From contig NZ_CP046194.1 in assembly GCF_012568845.1 (NCBI RefSeq), positions 263,042-327,041 on the forward strand: 64,000 nt of DNA, read 5' to 3'. Made by a program: the position numbers and the translations under genes. The stretch comes from Enterobacteriaceae endosymbiont of Donacia cincticornis (GTDB taxonomy: Bacteria > Pseudomonadota > Gammaproteobacteria > Enterobacterales > Enterobacteriaceae). Of this stretch, positions 27,884 to 36,916 are shown one piece after another; positions within the stretch are counted from its first letter, which is position 1, and every line of letters starts with the position of its first letter. The notes beneath the pieces were generated by a model, which saw nothing but the letters and a program-made list of their open reading frames with translations, searched no databases and was not told the origin of the DNA.

Positions 27884-28903
27884 TTATGACATTAATAAAA
27901 TTAATCTTTCTAAATCTATCCAACAATATTTTTCTATATAATTTTTTATTATAAAACTTTTAAGATTTATTTCAATTTCTAACAATAATTTAATGATTAA
28001 ATATAATTTTTTAGAATTTATTCTATTTAATATTTTAATAAAAATTTTTTGTCTTATCGTAGGTATTAAAAATTTTTTAAAAATTAAATTTATAGATTTT
28101 TTTTGATAATTTCTATATAATTCTAAAATTAAAAAAATATTTTTTTGTAATTTATTTAAAATTAAAAAAATATTTTGTTTATTATTTTTCATTTGTATAA
28201 TTAATTTGAGACTCTTTTTTAAATCACCTAATAAAATAAAATCAATAAATTTATTTTCTTTTAATATAATTAGATTATTAAAATCATATCTATAAATTAA
28301 ATTATTTTTACAATTATAATTCTTTTTTTGTATAAAAAAATCATTAATTACTTGATTTAACAAAGTTAAATTTTGTGAATAAGAATTTTTTAATATAGAA
28401 ATTATTTCTTTATCTACAAATAAATTTAATTTTTTAAAACGTAAATAAATCCAATTTAATAATTGATTACTATTTAATTTAATATTTTTTAAAAAAAAAC
28501 CATTATTATTATCAGTAATATTTTTTAATATTTTTTCTATATTATAATTAATATTATCATGAATTTCTAAAACAAGAATATTATTAATATCTATATATCT
28601 TAATAAAAATAAAATATAATTTCTAAATTGTAAAAAAATATCTTTTTTTAAAAAAAGTAAATGTATTACTTTTTTTTTACAAAAAAAATCATTTACAGTA
28701 AATTTTAAAAAAATATTTTCCCAATTAGTATCATTATCTATAATAATAACATTATTTTTAATATAATTTAAACTTAATAATTTATTAAATAATAAATGTA
28801 AATTTTTTTTTAAAAAAAAAAATTCATTACCAGCTACAATATAGCAATAATATTTTTTATTATAAATTTCTTTATAAAAACTACTCAATAATTTTTTATT
28901 CAT
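27884..28903 (-). CDS. holA: DNA polymerase III delta subunit
   Basis: The delta subunit opens the beta sliding clamp within the clamp loader. The 339-residue product (E. coli 343) is strongly AT-biased but retains the positions of YIVAGNEFFFLKKN (E. coli YLLLGNDPLLLQES), a DTNW element matching E. coli NTDW near residue 60, and the C-terminal alpha-helical collar ending CWIDLERLILL. Divergence makes sequence evidence modest; synteny directly downstream of leuS decides the call. The E. coli gene lptE between leuS and holA is cleanly missing. Confidence 0.88.
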   Translation of the reverse strand: MNKKLLSSFYKEIYNKKYYCYIVAGNEFFFLKKNLHLLFNKLLSLNYIKNNVIIIDNDTNWENIFLKFTVNDFFCKKKVIHLLFLKKDIFLQFRNYILFLLRYIDINNILVLEIHDNINYNIEKILKNITDNNNGFFLKNIKLNSNQLLNWIYLRFKKLNLFVDKEIISILKNSYSQNLTLLNQVINDFFIQKKNYNCKNNLIYRYDFNNLIILKENKFIDFILLGDLKKSLKLIIQMKNNKQNIFLILNKLQKNIFLILELYRNYQKKSINLIFKKFLIPTIRQKIFIKILNRINSKKLYLIIKLLLEIEINLKSFIIKNYIEKYCWIDLERLILLMS

Positions 28904-28909
28904 TTTATT

Positions 28910-31474
28910 TTATTTAGTAAAATAAATTTTTTTATTTTTTGTAACTATATTAAAAATTTTATGTGGTATATATATTGTTTTTATTATTTTAAGATTAACT
29001 AAAAAATTAGAAATTTTTTCATGTAATAATATATATTTTTTAATATTATTATTTTTGTTATAATATTTTTCAGGAATTGGAAGAATATATTTTTTTTTTC
29101 CATTAATTTGTATAATAATATTAAAATTTTGTTCTATTTTTGTATTAATATTTTTAATTACTGGCCATGATTGAAAATCTATATTATTATCTTTCCCCAT
29201 ATATTTCCATAATACAAAACAAATATGAGGTGCAAAAGGATATAACATTTTTAATACAATTAATAATCCATTAAAAATAATAATATAATCAATATTATTA
29301 TATATTTTATATTTCATAATTTTTTTAAATAAAATTATTATAGAAGAAATTATAGTATTAAAAGACTGATATTTTTCAAAATTATTTGTTACATTAATAA
29401 TTGTTTTATTTATATCATTTTGAATAATTAATTGTTGTGTATTATATTGGGAAATTTCTTGATTTTTTTCTATTTTTTGATAATTTTTATATATTTTATT
29501 ATATTTATAAATAAATTTCCATAATTTATTTAAAAATCTATACATTCCTTTTATCCCAGATTCTTTCCATTCTAAATTCATAGTTGGAGGTGCTGCAAAC
29601 ATAATAAACATACGTAAAGTATCAGCTCCATATTTTTCAATTATATCTTGAGGATCAATACCATTATTTTTAGATTTTGACATTTTTATCATGCCATTAT
29701 AAATTAATTTTTTTCCTTTTTTATTAAAAAAAATATTATTTTTTTTATCAAAAATAACATCTTTTGATTTAACCCAATGATATTTTTTTTTATCATCTAT
29801 ATAATAATAAGAATCAGACAAAACCATTCCTTGACACAATAAATTTTTTACAGGTTCATCAGTCTGTAATAAACCAATATCTCTCATTAATTTATGAAAA
29901 AAACGAAAATACATTAAATGCATTATAGCATGTTCTATACCTCCAATATATTGATCAACAGGTAACCAATATTTAGCCTTTTTTTTATTTAACATACTAT
30001 TTTTTTCATTATTTGAAGTATATCTTGCATAATACCATGAAGATTCAATAAATGTATCAAATGTATCAGTTTCTATTTGTCCTTTTATACCATTTTTATG
30101 GTAAGAAAACCATTTTAAATTTTTTTTAATTTTTTGATTATAACTTTTATTTATATCTTCATTAAAAAATTTTTTAGGAAAAACTAAAGGTAAATCACTT
30201 TTCTCAAAAGGTAAAAGTTTTTTATTATTTTGTATAATAATAGGTATCGGTGTCCCCCATAAACGTTGTCTAGAAATACTCCAATCTTGCAAATGATAAT
30301 GTTTTTTAAAACATGCAACATTATTTTTAATTAAATTATCAATTAATTTACTATTATCTTTATTATTTTTTTTAATACTTAATAATTTTTTAAATTTAAA
30401 AACAAAAAAATCATATTTTTTTATAAGTATGAAATCTTTTTTATTAGATATTGGTATCCCAGCTATTGCTTTAATTGTTGTAATATTTGTTAAATAATTA
30501 ACAATTATTATTGGTATTCTTTTTTTTATAAAAATATTATATGCAAATAATTTACTATTAATATCTTTTATTATAATAGATGAAAATTTATTATTTTTAA
30601 TAGGATTATTTAATGAACATTTTGTAATGAAATTTTTAATATTTATATCATTTATAAATTTTTTACATATAGGATGATTATATAAAATTTTAATAAAAAC
30701 AATATTATTAATATAATTAATATATTTTTTTTCTATAAAAACATTAAATTGATAATTAATATTTTCAATCTTAAAATAAAGATCTATACCATCTTTTTTA
30801 CCAATCCAATTTTTTTGCATATCTTTTACTTTTTTAGGCCATCCATTTAATTTTTTTAAATCATCAAGTAATTCTTCAGCATAATTAGTAATTTTTAAAA
30901 ACCATTGTTTAACTAATTTTTTTTGTACAATATTATTACATCTCCAACAACAATTATTGATAACTTGTTCATTTGCTAAAATCGTTTTATCTATACTACA
31001 CCAATTAACTAAAGAATTTTTTTTATATGCTAAACCTAATTTGTATAATTTTAGAAAAAACCATTGTTCCCAACAATAATAATTGGGATCACATGTTGTA
31101 ATTTCTCTATCCCAATCAAAACTAAATCCTAATAATTTTAATTGTTTTTTCATATCTATGATATTGTTTTTAGTCCATAAATAAGGAGAAATATTTTTTT
31201 CATTTGCTGCTATTTCAGCCGGTAATCCAAAAGAATCCCAACCAATTGGATGTAAAACATTTTTTCCTTGCATACGTTGATATCTTGCTATAACATCTCC
31301 TATTGTATAGTTACGCACATGACCCATATGTAATTTTCCTGACGGATAAGGCAACATAGAAAGACAATAAAATTTAGGTTTGTTATGATCTTCAGTTACT
31401 TTAAAAGTTTTTTCTAAATGCCATTTTTTTTGTACATAAGATTCTATTTTTTTAGGAGAATATTCTTTTTTCAT
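28910..31474 (-). CDS. leuS: Leucyl-tRNA synthetase with degenerate editing site
   Basis: LeuRS charges tRNA-Leu. The 854-residue product (E. coli 860) has the catalytic HIGH motif in PYPSGKLHMGHVRNY near residue 43, the zinc-type CCWRC segment near residue 178, SWYYARYT, and KMSKSKNNGIDP near residue 610, so aminoacylation should be intact. The CP1 editing domain (about residues 225-410) is present in length but eroded: the threonine-rich TTRPDT motif is replaced by IEKKYI, and the TGAVMAVPGHDQRD block by a sequence ending ISNKKD. Editing of mischarged amino acids is probably lost. Confidence 0.97.
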   Translation of the reverse strand: MKKEYSPKKIESYVQKKWHLEKTFKVTEDHNKPKFYCLSMLPYPSGKLHMGHVRNYTIGDVIARYQRMQGKNVLHPIGWDSFGLPAEIAANEKNISPYLWTKNNIIDMKKQLKLLGFSFDWDREITTCDPNYYCWEQWFFLKLYKLGLAYKKNSLVNWCSIDKTILANEQVINNCCWRCNNIVQKKLVKQWFLKITNYAEELLDDLKKLNGWPKKVKDMQKNWIGKKDGIDLYFKIENINYQFNVFIEKKYINYINNIVFIKILYNHPICKKFINDINIKNFITKCSLNNPIKNNKFSSIIIKDINSKLFAYNIFIKKRIPIIIVNYLTNITTIKAIAGIPISNKKDFILIKKYDFFVFKFKKLLSIKKNNKDNSKLIDNLIKNNVACFKKHYHLQDWSISRQRLWGTPIPIIIQNNKKLLPFEKSDLPLVFPKKFFNEDINKSYNQKIKKNLKWFSYHKNGIKGQIETDTFDTFIESSWYYARYTSNNEKNSMLNKKKAKYWLPVDQYIGGIEHAIMHLMYFRFFHKLMRDIGLLQTDEPVKNLLCQGMVLSDSYYYIDDKKKYHWVKSKDVIFDKKNNIFFNKKGKKLIYNGMIKMSKSKNNGIDPQDIIEKYGADTLRMFIMFAAPPTMNLEWKESGIKGMYRFLNKLWKFIYKYNKIYKNYQKIEKNQEISQYNTQQLIIQNDINKTIINVTNNFEKYQSFNTIISSIIILFKKIMKYKIYNNIDYIIIFNGLLIVLKMLYPFAPHICFVLWKYMGKDNNIDFQSWPVIKNINTKIEQNFNIIIQINGKKKYILPIPEKYYNKNNNIKKYILLHEKISNFLVNLKIIKTIYIPHKIFNIVTKNKKIYFTK

Positions 31475-31543
31475 ATCAAGATAATTCCTGAATATATTTT
31501 AAAAAAATTTCGTTATAAATATAATATTTTATATTAATTATAA

Positions 31544-32002
31544 CTAATAATATGGATTTTTATAACCCAGTAAATTAAGTATGTTAATTTCTTTTATTTG
31601 CATTATACATGCTTCTTGAATATTTTTATGATCATATTTTAATAAATGTAAACATGCATGTATAATCATATGAGCCCAATGAGCATTTAATGATCTTTTT
31701 TGTAAAAAAGATTCATATTCAATAATTTCTTTACATAAAATTATTTCTCCTGATAATTTTTTTTCAAAAGAATTGTTTTTTTCTAAAAAAGATAAAACAT
31801 TTGTAGGTTTAGAAATTTGAAAATGTTTTTTATTAAGTTGTTGGATATAATATTTTTCTACTATAGAAATAGTAATTTCAATTTTTTTTATCTTAGTTTT
31901 CAGAAATATTATACTTAACCAATATAAAATATCATTTTTATATGGTATTCGATAACAATTTTTACAAAAATTATAATAATTCAAAAGAATATTTAATTTC
32001 AT
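31544..32002 (-). CDS. ybeY: Endoribonuclease YbeY
   Basis: YbeY is a metal-dependent endoribonuclease acting in 16S rRNA 3' maturation and ribosome quality control. The 152-residue product (E. coli 155) carries the metal-binding motif HACLHLLKYDH near residue 117, and the preceding TNVLSFLEKN block matches E. coli TNVLSFPFE. The N-terminus is AT-drifted. Located between miaB and leuS; ybeZ (phoH-like), normally adjacent, is absent. Confidence 0.95.
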   Translation of the reverse strand: MKLNILLNYYNFCKNCYRIPYKNDILYWLSIIFLKTKIKKIEITISIVEKYYIQQLNKKHFQISKPTNVLSFLEKNNSFEKKLSGEIILCKEIIEYESFLQKRSLNAHWAHMIIHACLHLLKYDHKNIQEACIMQIKEINILNLLGYKNPYY

Positions 32003-32023
32003 AAATTATAAATAATTACAACA

Positions 32024-33364
32024 TTATATATCATATATGGATATAAATTTTCCATATAAAGAATAGATATTTGAATCAATAATTTTTATTTTAACAAATT
32101 TGCCAATATAATTTTTAGAACTTGTAAAAAAAACTATTCTATTATTTTCAGTTTTTCCAAAATATTTATAATTTTGCGAAGATACACCTTCAACTAAAAT
32201 TATTTGAATAGTATTAATCATTTTTAAACTAAATTTTTTAGTTTGTTGTCTAATATAGTATTGAAGTAAATATAACCTTTTTTTCTTTTCTATAATACTC
32301 ACATTATCTTTCATTTTACTTGCTGGAGTTCCAGGTCTAGAAGAATAAATAAAACTAAAACTCATGTCTAAATCTAGATCTAATATTAAAGAAATAGTTT
32401 TATTAAAATCTTCTTTATTTTCCCCTGGAAAACCAACAATAAAATCTGAACTAATTTGTATTAATGGTCTAACATTTCTTAATTTATGTATAATTTGTGT
32501 ATATTCTTCAATATTATATTGTCTTTTCATAAGATATAAAATTTTATCAGAACCACTTTGTACTGGTAAATGTATAAAATTTACTAATTGAGGAATTTTT
32601 TTATATATATTTATTAATTCATCAGAAAAATGTTTTGGATGATTTGTAGTAAATCTAATTCTTTTTATATTTTTTATTTTTGTAATTAATTTTAATAATT
32701 TTACAAATGTATAATATTCTTTCTTTTCTTTATCAAAATATTTATAAGCATTAACATTTTGTCCTAATAAATATATCTCTCTTACTCCTTGAGTAGCTAA
32801 ATATTTAATTTCTAAAATAATATCTTTATAAGGTCTACTTATTTCTTTTCCTCTTGTATAAGGTACTATACAATAAGTACAATATTTATTACATCCTTCT
32901 ATAATAGTAACAAAAGAACTTACTGTATTTATTTTACTTAAAGGAAAAAATTTAAATTTTTCAATTTTAGGAAAACTAATATCAATTAAATATTTTTTAA
33001 ATTGACGTACTTTATATATCATTTTAGGTAATCTATGAAATGTTTGAGGACCAAAAATAATATCTATATAATATGCTCTTTCTAAAATTTTTTTACCTTC
33101 TTGTGAAGCAACACATCCACCTACACCTATAATAATATTAGGATTTTTTTTTTTTAAATTTTTCCATCTTCCTAATTGATGAAAAAGTTTTTCTTGTGCT
33201 TTTTCTCGAATAGAACAAGTATTTAATATTAAAATATTGGCATTTGTTACTGATGTAGTAATTTTACAATTTAATTCATTTTTCATAATATCAGCTATCT
33301 TAGAAGAATCATATTCATTCATTTGACAGCCCCAAGTTTTAATATATAATTTATTTTTTAACAT
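32024..33364 (-). CDS. miaB: tRNA-2-methylthio-N6-dimethylallyladenosine synthase
   Basis: MiaB is a radical SAM methylthiotransferase that adds the methylthio group to i6A37 in tRNAs reading U-starting codons. The 446-residue product has the three N-terminal cluster cysteines ([31 protein letters not shown]), the radical SAM motif [15 protein letters not shown] near residue 157, and a C-terminal TRAM domain. It is downstream of the tRNA Met-Leu-Gln cluster, as in E. coli. Its function implies that miaA is elsewhere in the genome. Confidence 0.97.
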   Translation of the reverse strand: MLKNKLYIKTWGCQMNEYDSSKIADIMKNELNCKITTSVTNANILILNTCSIREKAQEKLFHQLGRWKNLKKKNPNIIIGVGGCVASQEGKKILERAYYIDIIFGPQTFHRLPKMIYKVRQFKKYLIDISFPKIEKFKFFPLSKINTVSSFVTIIEGCNKYCTYCIVPYTRGKEISRPYKDIILEIKYLATQGVREIYLLGQNVNAYKYFDKEKKEYYTFVKLLKLITKIKNIKRIRFTTNHPKHFSDELINIYKKIPQLVNFIHLPVQSGSDKILYLMKRQYNIEEYTQIIHKLRNVRPLIQISSDFIVGFPGENKEDFNKTISLILDLDLDMSFSFIYSSRPGTPASKMKDNVSIIEKKKRLYLLQYYIRQQTKKFSLKMINTIQIILVEGVSSQNYKYFGKTENNRIVFFTSSKNYIGKFVKIKIIDSNIYSLYGKFISIYDI

Positions 33365-33419
33365 AATGTTCTAAATAAAATAATTTTTTTATTTTTAATT
33401 TTTAGAAAAATGAAAAAAA

Positions 33420-33490
33420 CTGGGGTACCTGGATTTGAACCAGGGATGCCGGTATCAAAAACCGGTGCCTTACCACTTGGCTATACCCCA
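33420..33490 (-). tRNA. glnU: tRNA-Gln (anticodon TTG)
   Basis: Minus-strand cloverleaf with acceptor TGGGGTA/TACCCCA, discriminator G, anticodon loop TTTTGAT (TTG) and T-loop GGTTCAAATCC. No CCA is encoded; a run of seven T follows the 3' end and may terminate transcription. Position after tRNA-Leu matches E. coli glnU in metT-leuW-glnU. Confidence 0.96.
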
Positions 33491-33501
33491 TATTTTTTTT
33501 A

Positions 33502-33591
33502 TGCGGAAGACGAGACTTGAACTCGTACTATATTTTATTTTTATAACCAGAACCTAAATCTGGTGCGTCTACCAAATTCCGCCACTTCCGC
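33502..33591 (-). tRNA. leuW: tRNA-Leu (anticodon TAG)
   Basis: Class II tRNA on the minus strand: acceptor GCGGAAG/CTTCCGC, discriminator A, anticodon loop TTTAGGT (TAG), and an unusually long AT-only variable arm giving a 90-nt gene. No CCA encoded. Between tRNA-Met and tRNA-Gln, the place of E. coli leuW. Confidence 0.95.
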
Positions 33592-33600
33592 TAATTATTT

Positions 33601-33675
33601 TAGCTACGATGGGAATTGAACCCATGACCTCAGCGTTATGAGTGCTGTGCTCTAACCAAACTAAGCTACGTAGCT
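33601..33675 (-). tRNA. metT: Elongator tRNA-Met (anticodon CAT)
   Basis: Minus-strand cloverleaf with acceptor AGCTACG/CGTAGCT, discriminator A, anticodon loop CTCATAA (CAT) and T-loop GGTTCAATTCC. The acceptor starts with a normal pair, so this is the elongator, not the initiator. The pair closing the anticodon loop is A31-C39, a mismatch, where E. coli has A-T. First gene of the metT-leuW-glnU cluster. A tRNA-Ile(CAT) is less likely from overall sequence. Confidence 0.9.
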
Positions 33676-33780
33676 CTAGCAGTTATGTTTGTATTATGTA
33701 TTATAATAAAGTATAACGTCAACTAGTTTGTTAATTAAATATAAATTTAAAATTAAACTTACGAAAAGAGTAAAATAAAT

Positions 33781-35430
33781 ATGTACAATAACAATAATTT
33801 TTATAAAAAAAATTTTATTTTTAAGATTATTCAAAATGATTTAAAAAATAAAAAATATAATTTTATATGTACTAGATTTCCACCAGAACCTAATGGTTAT
33901 TTACATATAGGACATATTAAATCTATATGTTTAAATTTTTTTATAGCAAAATTTTATAAAGGAAATTTTTTTTTAAGAATTGATGATACTAATCCAACAA
34001 CTGAAAATATTAAATATATTAATTCTATAAAAAAAGATTTAATATGGTTAGGGTTTCAATGGGATGAAAAAGTAAAATATTCATCAAATTATTTTGATAT
34101 AATATACGAATATGCGATAGAATTAATTAATAAAAATTTAGCTTATGTCGATGAATTAAATACACAAGAAATTAAATCCTATAGAGGTACTTTATTATTA
34201 CCTGGTAAAAATAGTCCTTATAGAGATCGTTCAATAAAAGAAAATTTAAAATTATTTCATAATATGCGTTTAGGTAAATTTCCTGAAGGAAGTATGTCTT
34301 TACGTGCAAAGATAGATATGAAATCCAAAATAATTATAATGAGAGATCCTGTTTTATATAGAATTAAATTTCAAAAACATCATCAAACAGGTGGGAAATG
34401 GTGTATATATCCCACTTATGATTTTTGTCATTGTATATCTGATGCAATAGAAGGAATAACACATTCTCTATGTACTTTAGAATTTCAAGATAATAAAATA
34501 TTATATAATTGGATACTTAATAATATTAGTATTAAAAATCATCCTAAACAATATGAATTTTCAAAATTACAAATTGAATATGGAATAACTTCAAAAAGAA
34601 TTATTAGATTATTAATTAAAAAAAAAATAGTTAAAGGATGGGATGATCCCCGTTTATTAACTATTTCTGGTTTGCGTAGAAAAGGATATACAGCTTCATC
34701 ATTAAGAAATTTTTGTTATCATATAGGTGTAACAAAACAAAATAATATTATACAACTATCTTATTTAGAATCTTTCATAAAAAAAGAATTAAATAAAATT
34801 GCTCCAAGAACAATGGCAATACTTAGACCTTTAAAAATTATTATTGATAATTTTCCTATTACAAAAAAAATAAAATTAAAAATTCCTAATCATCCGTCTA
34901 ATAAAAATATGGGTTATAAAATTATTTATTTTACAAAAGAGATATATATAGATGTTTTAGATTTTTCAGAAAAAGAAAAAAAAAATTATACAAGATTAAT
35001 TTTAGGGAAAAAAATAAAATTAAGATATTCATTTGTAATTAAAGCAAATAAAGTTATAAAGGATAATAATGGAAATATTATTTGTATACACTGTATATAT
35101 TATCAAAAAACATTAGGACTTAAAATTAATAAAAAAGATCCAAAAATAAAAGGAATAATTCATTGGATATCTTGTTCTAGTACTCAACCAGTTTTATTCT
35201 ATTTATATAATAATTTATTTAGAAAAAAAAAAATTAACAATATAAATAATATTTTATCTTATGTAAATAAAAAATCATTATTAATATATAATGGTTTTAT
35301 AGAAAAAAAATTATTACAAGATCAAAAACAACAACATTTTCAATTTGAAAGAGAAGGATATTTTTATTTTGATAAAAAAAATTCTAATAAAAAAAAAATA
35401 ATTTTTAATCAAATATTATCAATGAGATAA
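33781..35430 (+). CDS. glnS: Glutaminyl-tRNA synthetase
   Basis: GlnRS charges tRNA-Gln directly. The 549-residue product (E. coli 554) has the class I motif PPEPNGYLHIGHIKS near residue 36, RIDDTNP, the KMSKS-like GITSKRIIRLL near residue 265, and the two C-terminal beta-barrel anticodon-binding domains. It lies near its cognate tRNA-Gln, an arrangement also present in E. coli. Confidence 0.97.
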   Translation: MYNNNNFYKKNFIFKIIQNDLKNKKYNFICTRFPPEPNGYLHIGHIKSICLNFFIAKFYKGNFFLRIDDTNPTTENIKYINSIKKDLIWLGFQWDEKVKYSSNYFDIIYEYAIELINKNLAYVDELNTQEIKSYRGTLLLPGKNSPYRDRSIKENLKLFHNMRLGKFPEGSMSLRAKIDMKSKIIIMRDPVLYRIKFQKHHQTGGKWCIYPTYDFCHCISDAIEGITHSLCTLEFQDNKILYNWILNNISIKNHPKQYEFSKLQIEYGITSKRIIRLLIKKKIVKGWDDPRLLTISGLRRKGYTASSLRNFCYHIGVTKQNNIIQLSYLESFIKKELNKIAPRTMAILRPLKIIIDNFPITKKIKLKIPNHPSNKNMGYKIIYFTKEIYIDVLDFSEKEKKNYTRLILGKKIKLRYSFVIKANKVIKDNNGNIICIHCIYYQKTLGLKINKKDPKIKGIIHWISCSSTQPVLFYLYNNLFRKKKINNINNILSYVNKKSLLIYNGFIEKKLLQDQKQQHFQFEREGYFYFDKKNSNKKKIIFNQILSMR

Positions 35431-35441
35431 TAATCTATTTT

Positions 35442-35475
35442 AAATCAATTATATTAATAATAATATAATTGATTT
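35442..35475 (+). terminator. 14-bp perfect inverted repeat between glnS and fldA
   Basis: AAATCAATTATATT (35442-35455) and its exact complement (35462-35475) flank a 6-nt loop, in the 52-nt space between two convergent genes. It can fold in either transcript and could end both. There is no strong U tract on either side, so it may stabilise 3' ends rather than terminate. Confidence 0.45.
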
Positions 35476-35482
35476 TAAATAA

Positions 35483-35995
35483 TTAAAGATTTAATTCAAT
35501 AGAAATTTTTTTAGTCCAAGTTATAATACGAGAATTAGTTAATTCTGGTTGTCTATCTTCATCTATAGTTAATCCTAAAAAATAATCTTTATTTTTTAAA
35601 CTTTTTGTATTGGAAAAATAATAACCTTTTGTTGGCCAATATCCTACAATATTTCCTTTATTAGTTTTAACTATATTATAAATAATACTTATAGCATCAC
35701 AAAAATATTCACCATAATCTTCTTGATCTCCACAACCAAATAAAGCTAAATTCTTATTTTTAAAATTAATTTTTTGTAAAGTAGGTAAAAAATCATCCCA
35801 ATCACATTGAACTTCGCCATAATACCATGTAGGAACTCCAAATATAAGTGTATTATATTGTTCAATATCTTTTTTTTCTACTTTAGCAATATCAAATACT
35901 GAAGTAATATTATTACCTAATTGTTTTTGTATATTAAAAGCAACATTTTCAGTATTTCCTGTATCACTACCAAAAAAAATACCTATTTTTGACAT
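35483..35995 (-). CDS. fldA: Flavodoxin 1
   Basis: Flavodoxin carries electrons on FMN for radical SAM and other enzymes, including isoprenoid and biotin pathways where present. The 170-residue product (E. coli 176) has the FMN-phosphate loop [12 protein letters not shown] (residues 7-19), the aromatic flavin-binding segments PTWYYGE near 55 and [15 protein letters not shown] near 88. It may supply HemW and MiaB, both radical SAM enzymes encoded here. In E. coli the downstream-regulating gene fur follows; it is absent. Confidence 0.97.
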   Translation of the reverse strand: MSKIGIFFGSDTGNTENVAFNIQKQLGNNITSVFDIAKVEKKDIEQYNTLIFGVPTWYYGEVQCDWDDFLPTLQKINFKNKNLALFGCGDQEDYGEYFCDAISIIYNIVKTNKGNIVGYWPTKGYYFSNTKSLKNKDYFLGLTIDEDRQPELTNSRIITWTKKISIELNL

Positions 35996-36015
35996 TTTTA
36001 TTTTATCTAAAAATA

Positions 36016-36798
36016 TTATTTATAACATAATTTTTTAATTAAATTAAATATTAATTTTATATTTTCAATATGTAACAAATGACCAACATTAGGAATATTA
36101 TATATTTTAGCATTAGGAAATTGAGAAAATATATTTTTATAGTAAATTGTATTTATATAATTTGATTTTTCTCCTTTTAAAAAAAAAATATTTCCTTTCC
36201 ATATAAAATTAATTGGATCCCAATCTAATATATTATTATATTCATTTTTTAAAATAGGTAAATTAAATTCCCATTTCCCATTTTTAAATGTTTTTAACAA
36301 TAAACTTATAATAAATTTATTGTTAATAAAAGATTTTAGTAATTTAAATGCATCTTTTCTAAAAAATATTTTTTTTTTATACACCTCTTCTAATGCAAAA
36401 AAAATATTTGTTTTATTAAATTTATATTTAATAGGTGCTATATCTAAAATAATAATAGTTTGAATTAAATTATATGGTATAAATTTAGTAAGATTCATAG
36501 CTATTTTTCCACCCATAGAATGTCCAATAAAAATAAAATTTTTTTTAATATTTAAAAAATTTAATGTCTCTAATACATCTTTAGATAAAGATGTATAATC
36601 CATTTTTTTATTCTGAGGAGATAAACCATGATTTCTAATATCTAATAATAAAATTTTACATTGTATATTATAAAATAAAAATTTACCCATTAAATATAAA
36701 CTTTTTTTATTACCAAATAATCCATGTAACATAATAATGTTATATTTATAATTAAAATATTTATTATTATTAGGAATAAACAAATAACTCAAAAGCAT
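36016..36798 (-). CDS. ybfF: YbfF-type alpha/beta hydrolase (esterase)
   Basis: YbfF is an acyl-CoA/ester hydrolase of the alpha/beta-hydrolase fold; its physiological substrate is uncertain. The 260-residue product (E. coli 254) has [14 protein letters not shown] near residue 23 (oxyanion region), the nucleophile elbow [12 protein letters not shown] with Ser near residue 94, an acidic residue in the second half, and the catalytic histidine in NVGHLLHIE near the end. It is just upstream of fldA, as in E. coli with ybfE removed. Confidence 0.92.
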   Translation of the reverse strand: MLLSYLFIPNNNKYFNYKYNIIMLHGLFGNKKSLYLMGKFLFYNIQCKILLLDIRNHGLSPQNKKMDYTSLSKDVLETLNFLNIKKNFIFIGHSMGGKIAMNLTKFIPYNLIQTIIILDIAPIKYKFNKTNIFFALEEVYKKKIFFRKDAFKLLKSFINNKFIISLLLKTFKNGKWEFNLPILKNEYNNILDWDPINFIWKGNIFFLKGEKSNYINTIYYKNIFSQFPNAKIYNIPNVGHLLHIENIKLIFNLIKKLCYK

Positions 36799-36916
36799 AT
36801 ATAATTAAATTTATTAAAAAGAAATATTTTACCATAGGTAAAATAAAAATTGAATTTTTTTAAGATATAAAAAGATATGATATAATTTTTTATCAAAATA
36901 ATTATTATTTTATTAT

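Noticed and set aside
33502-33591. Possible pseudo-tRNA because the tRNA-Leu is 90 nt long.
   Set aside because: Acceptor, D, anticodon and T arms are intact; the extra length is confined to the variable arm, normal for class II tRNAs.
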